Below, piece after piece: positions 37,001-47,494 of a stretch of DNA of 64,000 nt. Every line of letters begins with the position of its first letter. Within the stretch, counting starts at the first letter, position 1. Under the pieces are notes generated by a model. The model worked only from the letters and a program-made list of their open reading frames with translations, was not told the origin of the DNA and made no database searches. This DNA is from Dipylidium caninum (lineage: Eukaryota > Platyhelminthes > Cestoda > Cyclophyllidea > Dipylidiidae): assembly GCA_017562135.1 (NCBI GenBank), contig QEYB01000921.1, positions 930,001-994,000 on the forward strand, written 5' to 3'. Made by a program: the position numbers and the translations under genes.

Positions 37001-39361
37001 TCGAGTTTTCCAACTTGTGCGACTCCACACCAATCATGTGCACCGCCCCCGAGTGGCTGCCAGTAGCAACGAAGCGCGAGTCCGGTGACAATGCCACCGA
37101 CCACGTTTCCGCCGGCTCCCCCTCGAACACGCTCACCTGACGACGCTTCTCTAGATCCCAGAAAATAATCTACACATCAGAAAAACAAGAATTAGAAATG
37201 TATTCATTGAGTGCTAGGTAAGGTGATACAGCTACTTATCAGTACCTGAGTATTTCCTATACTTATTTGGATAAAAAATAAGGAAACCTAACTTGATACG
37301 AGAATTTATTAGAAAAAGCCTAATTCAATGGGGTTTCGGACTGCTAAAGTTGGATTCATTAACATCGAGTTTACACCTACCATCTTCGCCCAGAAAAACG
37401 CAGGAGAACAAAATCTATTTGAGACGCTGATTGGAAGGAGTGTATAAGGAAAAAATACATTTTGTTACGAGGAATTACCGGACATTTTTTTCAAATAAAA
37501 ATGTGTATACAAAAATTCTAGACATTTTAACCATTGCAGTGCGAAAAACAACGAGCGATGCATTTAATTAAACGATGAGTGACAACTACGCAATCCACAT
37601 GTTGCGACAAATGCATTTTAGTCTTAAGAGAATGGGATTTCATGAGCTTGATTCTGAACTACTATCAGAGATTTGAATAAACAAACCGGAGAAATGCTCA
37701 GAACAATGCTTAAAGAAAAAGAAAACGGTGGTTGGAAACACCTTTATTTAACTATCCTCCGAGTCAAACGCGACGCTAGGGATGCTAAACTACATTTCAC
37801 CAGCCAGTTCGTCCTTAAGATGAAAAAATGTTACTTGTCGACTTTTTATTCATCAAAGGTAATTGGGGGCATCGCGCGGGTAAACCCCGCTTCCCAACCC
37901 ATATTCTAAAGCGCTATTTCCTCAATACTTTAGATGAAAGGGAATTCGAGTGAAACTCCGACAGACTTCAAGCAACTTTATTTTGTTTTCCTGATCATTC
38001 ACTGCTTCAATGCCATTCAAGCACCCCGAGCAAAAGGATGAGGGGAAGTTGCGATACATAAACTGCCAAAATCCAAACGACATAATAATACGGCTGAGGG
38101 AAAAAAACAGATCCATCAAATAGAGTACAGAGGATCTTACAGTGACTAACATCATTTTCTAGCCTTCAACTTAACAAAAGAGTTTCCAATAATTACCATT
38201 AAATACTATTCTCCGAAAGCAACTATCCCATGCCAATAAATGGCTACTTTTACCCATATTGAGAAGAGATCTCACTAGGATAGTTGGGGTGGGACAATGT
38301 ATGAGGCGGGAAAAAATCGTACCATTTAATGACATTTATGTAATCCAAAATGGTAGTGTATAGTTGCGGTGCAGATATCGTATTCCCGTTGGGAAAGGAA
38401 GGAAGAGAGAAGTGCACTATCCTAAACTTAAACGTCATGAAACAAGAAAAAAACTTATTAGCAACAACTGCTTTTTCGAAATACCTTCTAAATACTCAAG
38501 AGTTGTGTGGGCAACAAGGATTTAAGAAGGCGGCCATTGGAATATATGCGAACTTCAAATTTCAAACAGATACGATTTTTCCCAGAGGCCGGGAAATTGT
38601 TCATATGTGTTAAGGGCTTTATATGCGTGTTCAGGTTCAAGTATCATTATGTATGGTTTTCTAGACCGCGTCATCCAAAACCCATTACCAGAAATTCCCA
38701 TCGCTAAGATTATTCTACGTTTTTCGGTTAGTGAATCCACAACTAGTAATACATCCATACTAGCAGCAAAATCTACTGATGAGAATATAAGTAGCAAATT
38801 ATAAATAAGGCTTGCCTGATTGTCTAGACTTCCCGAAACGGCAAACGTGCCCGATTTATTGATATCGACGGAAACGACGCCCAAACGATGGCCGTCTAGA
38901 GAACCTAACGAAATAAGTCCATTGTCATCCCTAAAATAAGGTTGCAAAATGATTTACTTGATGCAAATCAAGTAAATTTCAAAACGGTTAAGAAATTTTG
39001 AAAAATGATTTATTCACTGCAAGTCTATGTAAATCACAATGATAAATGGCGTAAATCCATTGAGAAAGTGCATCTATCTGAGAATGAGTCGCTCGCAACA
39101 AGTATTTGGACCATAGGATGCATTCACGGCTACCAGGTTGGCGATATTAAATGAAAGAACAGATAAAGTTGAAAGACACAGTAGAATTCAAGAGAAGAAT
39201 AAAAGGTACAAAAGGCCTTAAAGATCACACTCCATTCGGAACCCGAATGACTCACCAAGTCCAAAGCTTAAGCGTGTTGTCCAGGCAACCGGTGATTATC
39301 AGATCCTTCCCATCGGATTCGCGTTTGCGCCAGGAGCAACACCAAATACCCTCCCCGTGTG
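31016..39361 (-). CDS. WDR61: WDR61 / SKI8 WD40-repeat protein (first exon not found)
   Basis: WDR61 (SKI8) is a seven-bladed WD40 protein shared by the SKI complex, which feeds mRNA to the cytoplasmic exosome, and the PAF1 transcription elongation complex. On the - strand the exons are 39361-39256, 38930-38816, 37169-36963, 34297-34113, 31458-31284 and 31114-31016, and all phases agree. They give about 295 residues against 305 in human; roughly the first 15 are missing. Key stretches are [111 protein letters not shown]. The intron after exon 38930-38816 starts with GC (CAG|GCAAGC), a GC-AG intron. The first coding exon should lie upstream between 39362 and about 42200; I could not place it. 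Confidence 0.94.
38952..38977. repeat. Perfect 11-bp inverted repeat with 4-nt loop
   Basis: ATTTACTTGAT, then GCAA, then ATCAAGTAAAT. This perfect hairpin sits in the WDR61 intron about 20 bases upstream (on the - strand) of the acceptor for exon 38930-38816, where it could overlap the branch-site region. Confidence 0.8.
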
Positions 39362-42277
39362 CTATAAACGAATTTGGAGAAGATAATAACAATAATAATC
39401 ATAACAGGGTCTAAATAAGTACACACAAACAGTAAGCTGTCAGCCTCCCGAAAAGAGGTTGAGTTGATTGCTTACTAAAAAAAGCAATTAATAGTATTTT
39501 TTTCTAAAAGAGGTAAGAAAGAGTTCCTCTTACCTTTTTCCTGTTTGTGTTTGAGAGAATACTAGGTGGCAAAAAAGAAAGTATTTTTCAAGAAGAGCAA
39601 AAATCAACCAATTAACCCCATACCGAGGTCACACAATAGTCCAAACAATGCTTAAATCTACCCCATTATTTTAGTTATATTTAAATACAACAGTATATTG
39701 GCTAAGGCATATTGAGAAAACAAATATTAATAAAAAGACGAAATGGTATTCATTGAAGAAAGGAAAAGTAAATAAAACCGCAAGACTACGTCAAGTGCAT
39801 TGAGCTCTTAATAGTGTATTGAGGAGTTAAGCAATAAGTGCCATTGATTGCCACACATACAATGAGTTAACCGAACGGGAATCCTACAAAATCAAGAAAA
39901 AATACCGGAAACCGAAAGAAAACAATTTATTAGGGACACGAATATAATGAGTGTAAAGAGTACATGAATTAACCTATGATTGTCGCTTTTGAAGTAGAAA
40001 AGGGTTTGATAACGGATAAACTTAAGTAGAGAAAAGCGGCAAAGAAATAATAAGGGGAGACTACTGAAAATCGACACAAAAATGATGAAGCAAGCGAACT
40101 TTGCGTTCCAGTAAAGACGGCAAATTAGAAGTGTCAGCAACAGTAGTATTTGATAGACAGTAGGCTCCCAACTCAGAACGAGACATTGCATTTTTAACCA
40201 GAGTCTGGATAGATCCGAAGGCCTCACCCTAAAAGATAGCAATATAATAGAGCTACATCAACGTCTGGGTGCTGACATGAAAAGAAGAGGCAAATTTATA
40301 CAGGAAACTCGAGGCAAAAAAGTGTAACCGGGGACAATTTCAGCAATTTCTTTATTAGAGTACCCGAATAAACGCGAATTCATTCCCAATTTGAGTAATC
40401 CGATTGTTAAGGATAATGTCAATGGAGAATCGGAATGGAAGAGTGAACTTCGAGCTGTCGTTCTCACTATCACAAACTATGAAAGACTCGTCAGGAACGA
40501 GATGGAGGAGACCATGGGCCTCTATTCGGGTGAGGGGACCCCAAAAGCGCGGTTGACTACACAGATTATTGAAGTGGGCAAAGTCGCCGTAATACAAACA
40601 TGAGTATTTCGACAGCCATTATATGGCATCTATAATGAGCAACTAATTAGCACAATTATACCATCCAGAGGTCTTTCGCAAACCTTGCGATGAGAGGAGC
40701 TTAGTTTTGTATCAGCTGAGAATTCCAATGTCAAGCCGGAAAAAGTCCGCTCCCTAGGGGAGCCAATACAAGTTTAAAATAAACATCTCAATCAGAAAAT
40801 AAGTGGCTTCGTCATTGGATTCAGTGAGTTAAGTCCGAAGTTATACTAAAAAGCGCCCATAGTCCAGATTCGGACAGCTATCATAGAGCGCCAATCAACA
40901 AATGTGAGACCGCGTCCCAATTTCAAGGGAGGCGGTGTGGTGCAGCAGTAATCCAAACAATCATTTCTGAATATATCTTCAGATATAGATGTGTAAGTGA
41001 CACAGGTTAAAGTTATGTTTTTTTTCGCGAACAGGGTATGCCAATGTGATATTTGTTGGTATGTGTTGAAGCAAGTGGATGGATACACAACTTTTAGAAG
41101 TAGATGTAGTATCCCAAAGGTATAAGAAGATGAAACTCACTTTCTCGGCCAGCAATCGTATACCTCTTCAGATAACTGCTAGTTCCGTCGACGTGATTTA
41201 AGGAAAAAATGTTCGTAAGAAATTTTGTCCGTAAGAGTAAATACAAAGATATTGTAACAAATCTTATTACGTTATTCGACTGTTTTCTAGTTTTCCATTG
41301 ATCCCATGTTGCTGAAGGAGATTAACCTGGAGAAGCGTATGCAAAGGTTTGGGTTGCAATGAGAAAGCACGGAAGTTGCTTTGAGCACCCTGCATGGAGT
41401 AACTCGATTATTTGAATTAATACAAACGTCCATCGACAGTTGGGCAATCGACGCTAACTCCGTTTTACGCAGTATCAAAATATCATTCCACATGTGTTAT
41501 TATTCACGGGCATAGAGTAAATTGCTTCACTACACGAAATAGACTCGATACCGGATGCGTAATATAAAATGAGAATTACGTTATCCAAAGGTTACTCACT
41601 TTCAAGCAGTCCGTAAATTTTAAGTTGTACAATTAGTGTAGTCTAACATGCTTGGGGTAAATGAGGTTCGTAAATGAAAAGAAGTTCGAAGGAGAAGAGT
41701 AATGGATGGGATATACGGGGAAAATACTCAATGCTTTATGACTCCAGATATTTCAGAAACATCCCACTTGGATTCCCGGTTTCGTGAAATCGCTTTGGCT
41801 CAGGTGAATTAGAACATTTCTAATTCATGTAATCTAGCTTAAGCTATAAAGTGTTTGAGAATTTTGGCCGTGACATAAATTGATATATTAATGTTAAATA
41901 CATTTTAATTTTTTTCATCGGCTATTTTTTCGAAACTACCAAAAACCGGCATATTTTTAACAGAAATCGCATGCTGCTGGTTAAACCAAAGCGACTTTCG
42001 TTTGTAAATCCATTCTCCAAAAGCGGTTTTTCGTCCCGTCAGTCCTCACACTCGCTGTCTTGTCCGATTTTCCCTGTCACTCATAATTACATCCATTATA
42101 GTTTCGTCATCTATTCTCTCCTTCAACTTTTCTTATTTTGACATTTTTCTCTCGGTTATTTTTTATGTGCTGTGGTTTCTCGTTTAATACGTGCGCACAT
42201 TTTTTTTTTCGTTTTTCTGAGTTAGACCTCGAATTGTGAAGTCTTCCCCCCCCCACAGGCCTTCCCACTTCCTCTTA
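39362..42277. other. Head-to-head interval of WDR61 and METTL13
   Basis: It must contain the WDR61 first exon and the promoters of both genes. The last 350 bases before METTL13 are T-rich on the + strand. A run TTCCCCCCCCC-ACAG ends at 42258, 20 bases before the METTL13 ATG, and looks like a splice or trans-splice acceptor. No complete gene was recognised. Confidence 0.5.
39507..39539. repeat. Imperfect hairpin
   Basis: AGGTAAGA (39511-39518) pairs with TCTTACCT (39528-39535), and flanking A and T runs extend the stem through one G-T pair. The arms resemble splice-donor sequence on each strand, which may be coincidence. Confidence 0.6.
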
Positions 42278-45200
42278 ATGACTTCGATCCTACCCCGAAA
42301 ACTCAACGAGTTTGCCAGTCCAGATTACTGGAACAATTTTTTCACCCAACGCCCTAACTCATTCGAATGGTTAGTATCACGTTGTTTGCTTACTTTTTTT
42401 GAGGTACGGCGATTTCACCAGCCTGGTTGAAGTTTTTATCCAAAATGTTAAAAAGTCAGACTCGATATTGGAGATCGGTTGCGGTAACTCTACACTCTCA
42501 GCCGATATATATGACAAAATTGGATGCTCTTCATACCTCGGCATAGATTACAGGTATGTGTTTAAGTTTTGTTAATCACTGCTTCAGTCAGAAAGCCATT
42601 GAACAGTCAAGAAAACTCGTCGATTCTCGTCCTGGCCTACGATTTGAATTAGCCGATATTTTCAACCTTCACTTAGAACTGGATCGCTTTCAATTGAACT
42701 CCAATTTATTCAACTGTGTCGTGGATAAGGGCACACTTGACGCTATTGACAATTGTTTAGTGGATGAGGCCAAAGTAAATCGGTATTTTGAAGAAATTTC
42801 ATTTGTCCTTTGTCTTTTCGGTCGGTATATTTTGATCACCCTCGCTCAGGATCACATTGTCAATCATATTGCTAATTATTTTCTTGATGAGTAAGTGTGC
42901 TGTGGCTCCTACCTAATACTTGAACTACTAATCCTTACTTTTTATTTTTGAGTATATTGACTTGTAAATGTCACTTTGCCTTTAAAATCTGCTTTTTGCT
43001 CTAATATTGCTTTGCTTATGCGCTGATTTTTTTTTATTCAGGAGAAGTAGTTGGATCGTTAGTTGCTATCAGATGACAAGTCCAGATGAGAAAAATTCTG
43101 ATTCCTTTTCTCTTCCACTGTTCGCTTTTGTCATGACAAAGATGAAGCCTTCTCCGGTTCTCCCGCAACTTCGGCTGAAGGCCCTAATCGATGAACAACC
43201 TTGTCGTCCGATTCAGGAAAATGCAAAAATACGTCTTATGGATTGGATCAAATATCTTCAAACCTCATGTATATTGAGCCGACCCACATTCGGTTAGTGA
43301 CGTTTAGAATACTTCATCTTTTGGTAAAAATCTACAGGCAATTTTATGCACCTCACATCATAATGTTGCGTTAGACATGGAGTTAACTTTTTTATCACTG
43401 CCTTTCGAGATTTTTTTCAATTTGCATGAGGTGCTTCCTTTATACGGCACTATTTTGTACCGGCAATCTTTTTACATTTCTGAATAGCTGAACGAATCGT
43501 ATTACCAAAAAGTTTTCATCATCTTATTCATGCCTTTTTTGAAACATAACTTTTCATTTCGATACGTCTCTGTTATAACCTACCTGTTAGAATAAGGGGC
43601 ACTTAAGGCATTATCGGTCCGCTTTAGTCACCTCGAAGTGGATAGGTACGCCTTCCTTACTTCCTTGAAATGTTAGTTTCAGCATAAAAGACGATTTATG
43701 AGAGTGCAACACGACGGATGTAAGTAAATTGGTCAGTGGCTTGGCACTCGTTAATCCAATATTCATTTCTCTGATTGCTTCTATCATAGCTATTGATTCC
43801 GTTCCGTTAGCCATGTATTCACAGTGATCGGAGTTTGTGATTTTAATTATGAATTTAGCTGGTTCGCAGTGTTGTACCACTATCGTTTCCCAAATTTGTT
43901 CCCAAACTTTGGAGAATACATAACTCTGCACTTCTTTTTTTTTCAATTTTATTATTGTTCCATTCAAATCGTGTTTTACCAAATTGTAGAGTCAAGTCAG
44001 AGAAGTACGTTTTTAAAAAAAAACCCTTGATGTTCATTTTAGGAGTCCGATTTTAACCTTATAATTTATTATTGACAGATTCTAAACCTCGAAACGACAC
44101 GATTTCAAAATTAACGCGACACCGCAATGTGTCTTGTTTTAAACGTACTCATTTCTCTTGTTGCCTGCATAACACGTAATTTTGCGTTTTTGGTTGTAGG
44201 AAATTTTGTTTACGAAACGTTAAACAATCAGACTCCATGGCTTCCAAATTTTCTTCTACACCTATTTACTAGACTTTTGGGTGCCTGGAAACCTATTATC
44301 TGTTCTTTTGCCTGTTTTTTTCTTAATCAGATATTTAATAATATCTCATCGGTTCTATTGTCTTGGATGATTTTAAAGTGTAATGATGGCAGGCACATAT
44401 CTCAAAGAGTGAATCTGATAGCGTTTGTTAATTTGAAAGGTCGACCAAAGCAATACTCCTTCTCTCCCACTCCCCCCCCCCTTGCAACTGTTTCACTGGC
44501 AACTTGGAGTCATAAACGGACACGACTGTTAACTAACTGACTATTCCAATTTATTTCACTTTCAACATCTTTTTTGTTCCAAGACAAATCCTCTTCGGTA
44601 CTAGATGAATTTAACTGCTCTGCCTTCTAGGTCCAATCGCTATTGTGAATTCGATATCGTACATGAGAAGAGTGGGGTTGCTATGTTTACATGCAGAGTG
44701 GTTGTGGCTGACGGTGCTAAGAACTCCGTGGATCCTACAAAAAGACGCCCAAAAGCGGTTTTCCTAGTGCCTCTAGCTGACGCGAAGGAGTATACTTCAG
44801 ATGAGGCTGGACAACAATTGTTAGAAGGAATGGGTTGTGTCACCTGTGGTCTTCTTGCCTTTACCCACCCTGCTCTCCTCTTCGCTTCCCTCGATGTAGC
44901 CAAATCCTTCCTCTCCGATGGCCTCGTTTCTTCTCCCCTCAGTGCTGCTGTTAGTAAGGTGAGTTGACATCTTCCTAGCAACAGTTTCACCTGAATTAAT
45001 GTATATGGTGTGGAAGGGTTTATTTGAGTTTGAACGTACATCCGGTCCCATTATCACCTCTTCCGTGAATAGCAGAAATGCATGTTATTATTCCTCTCAT
45101 TTGAGGAAGAAAGTCACATCTTGCTTCCTAAGGGCAGGGTCTGTTGTCTCTTTCTTGAGGAGCCTAGGGCGTGAGCAGGAGGTCAGTTTATAATGTATTA

Positions 45201-46514
45201 ATAATCATTTCTTATTAACATTTAGGTGTTTTCAATTTACCCAAGTCATGCTTTCATACCTCAAAAATTACAAAATGTTCGTTCACACTCTTTACTCCAT
45301 TGTCCATTTTATGGAGTTTATAATGTACCTCTTTCAGCTTTTATTTGCATTACTATACCACCTGTCTTCCGTTCAGTGTGACCGATCAATTCACGGTTTT
45401 ATCTCCACTAGTTTCCAAGTAAACCTTTTTGAATTATTTGACATTCATATTTTTACTTGACAACACCTGCTGACTGAGTGAATACTTGATATAGTCATCG
45501 TACCGCAGTTTCCCTCTCATCTCCTGTTTAGAATACAAAATAAACTGGACCCTGCCAAGGAGATGATCTGGAATCGTTTTTTTCGGTGTTTCCGACAGGT
45601 TATTTAGTTACAATATTTTGATATTTCAGGCGCCAATTTACAGTACTCCAAACGGTTACCCCGAGATGTATATAATTAAGGAGCGCAGCCCCTACGCTGT
45701 GATTTCAGAGGTTGCAAAAAAACGCAAACCCCAACACAGACTCCTCGTGGAGCGCCTTGACACTGACATCTATCGGTTCATCAGTAGCGAATTATTTTCA
45801 GAGGGCTCAGCAATTCTTCTACTCACCTGGATCAGTGTCACTCGCCAACTGGTTAATGGCTTAGGTCTTGACGAAGCCAAATTTGTTTACTACGGTGTCC
45901 CGCCCTGTACTCACAAGTCCATTACGGACTTTATCCAGGTGAATGTGCATTCAGAAACCCTAAAATATTTCCTTCGGGACTTCAATCGGAATATTCGTTA
46001 TGAAGATGGCTCGGAAGAGGGTACATTGTGCTTTCTGCTGTAACCTTTTCATAGAGCTGACGTTTATGTGTTACGATCCAGTGGAAAGTGTATCAGACGA
46101 GGGCCTAACAGAGTTCCTTCTAACTGCCAAAAAATCGCTTATACCCCAAGGTATGCACTTTCTACTAGTCAAAAGTTTTTTTGAGGTATTTGTTGTATTT
46201 TAAGTCGGGAAAGTTACAAGAAGACCGCGTCTGCAGACATTTTTAACCGAATAGAACGACTCTGTGAAGCCCCATTACAGATACTTCTCAGGCAAGAATG
46301 TGATACCGCGAGTATTTTCGTGATTTATAAAAGGAAACAAAAGGTGTCGAGGGCAAAGTTTGCGACTCGGATTCGTCAAATAGCTGTACATATTTCCCAC
46401 ACGAAAAGTGATATACTTGACAGCATGATGCTAAATGGTGACAATAAGGAAGCTTTTGAGAAGGTCAATGCGTGTTTGAGTGATATGAGCAAAATATTGG
46501 AAGGTTTAAAATAA
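42278..46514 (+). CDS. METTL13: METTL13-like (eEF1A methyltransferase) with degenerate second domain
   Basis: METTL13 carries two methyltransferase domains; in human the N-terminal one methylates eEF1A Lys55 and the C-terminal one its N-terminus. Exons: 42278-42369, 42404-42553, 42588-42890, 43042-43292, 44631-44958, (one or more unplaced), 45532-45598, 45630-46020, 46055-46150, 46186-46514. The N-terminal domain is clear: SPDYWNNFFTQR, LEIGCGNSTLS (SAM motif I), VVDKGTLDAI, RYILITLAQ, FSLPLFAFVMTKMKP. The C-terminal half follows the human order (KSITDFIQVNVHSETLKYF, then SLIPQGICCIL) but motif I reads VYYGVPPC instead of VVGLGGG. Five introns are 31-35 nt. Exon 4 ends in phase 1 while exon 5 needs phase 2, and a piece is missing before 45532, so a small exon or an indel is unaccounted for. 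A possible extra exon is about 45018-45139. AATAAA overlaps the stop codon. Confidence 0.82.
43611..43982 (-). CDS. Uncharacterised antisense frame inside METTL13 intron
   Basis: An open frame of 123 codons runs antisense within the 1.3-kb intron 43293-44630. The protein has a rather normal composition, for example KVWEQIWETIVV, EAIREMNIG and LTFQGSKEG, with no low-complexity bias. I do not recognise the family. Its 5' side is A-rich, ending AAGTGCAG at about 43933, so it could be the last exon of a nested gene or a retrocopy. It could equally be a chance open frame. Its position coincides with the place where the host gene has an exon-phase gap. Confidence 0.25.
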   Translation of the reverse strand: MVKHDLNGTIIKLKKKEVQSYVFSKVWEQIWETIVVQHCEPAKFIIKITNSDHCEYMANGTESIAMIEAIREMNIGLTSAKPLTNLLTSVVLHSHKSSFMLKLTFQGSKEGVPIHFEVTKADR

Positions 46515-47494
46515 ATTATCATAGCATTCACACCTGAATTCCCATTGGGTCTTTTTTTTGATGCAAGGTTTACGGCGAAATGGGAACGCGGCGGATTAAG
46601 CGTGTTTTACCAATTTGTAGAGCTTGAAAGGTTGGGACTTTTCAAGAGCTAGTTTGTCTGCATTTGTTGTATTGGTTGTAGCTAATTAAGAAATTAATTT
46701 GATGAATGCATCAGATAAAATTTGGAGAATGGGCTCAAATTTTGCAGCCTATTATAAAGGATGTATCGGTTGCGATGAGAAATTGGGTATGCAGAGTAGG
46801 TTGAGGTTAATAAATGCTAGAAATTGGGTGGTGGTGGATTGACGTTGAGAGGTTTGTGAAGAATTTTTATGTGCAGAGCTTAAACTTATAAGACGCACGG
46901 AGGATTTTGGGTGGGCTTTAGTACCCCTGTGGGACAGGGTCTGAGCGGCTATCCACTGCACTCGTAAGTTGTTGGCATTTTGTTGGCATTCAAACGAAGT
47001 GGTAATGGACACCAACGAAACCATTGCGATCAGCAATATACCCCGCAACTAAATTAGGCTGGTTAGTGTGAATACGGAATCGATGAGGTTTCAAAGAAAT
47101 TTTACAATTTGAACGAGAGAACGGTGAAAACCAATCTTACTTGACGGGACAACTAGTTAAAGTCCGAGATTAGATAGGCGGTTAAATTAAGTGGCAAAAA
47201 AGTATAAGCAAAAAATGCAAACGTAAACGTATTATTAATGGGACCTTAAAGCTAAAATTGTCATACACTAAAAGTGATCTGAATCCGCTTTAATATATCA
47301 CCACCCATAATTAGAATATCCGTTGTTTATTCGTCTAACAACATCCAATAGATTGCCAACACACTAACCTGTCGCGGATTGGTTAATGTGTTTGTGCCGC
47401 GTTGGGCGTCTTAATATGTGCTCTCCCTGCTATCAACTTTATCCAGCGATCTTACTAAGAATTACCATCTTTTTATGTATGTACTCCTTCCCTT
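46515..47494. other. Intergenic between METTL13 and DNAJC3
   Basis: About 1 kb with no recognised gene. The signal-peptide exon of DNAJC3 would be expected in or upstream of this stretch, but no hydrophobic leader joining in phase was identified. Confidence 0.5.

Noticed and set aside
41141..41230. Candidate WDR61 first exon ending at a GTGAGT donor on the - strand
   Set aside because: The phase would fit and the end reads YTIAGRE, vaguely like the human N-terminus, but there is no in-frame ATG close by and the match is too weak.
44127..44540. 137-codon frame on the + strand
   Set aside because: T-rich, hydrophobic composition typical of intron sequence, with no recognisable domain and in the METTL13 intron.
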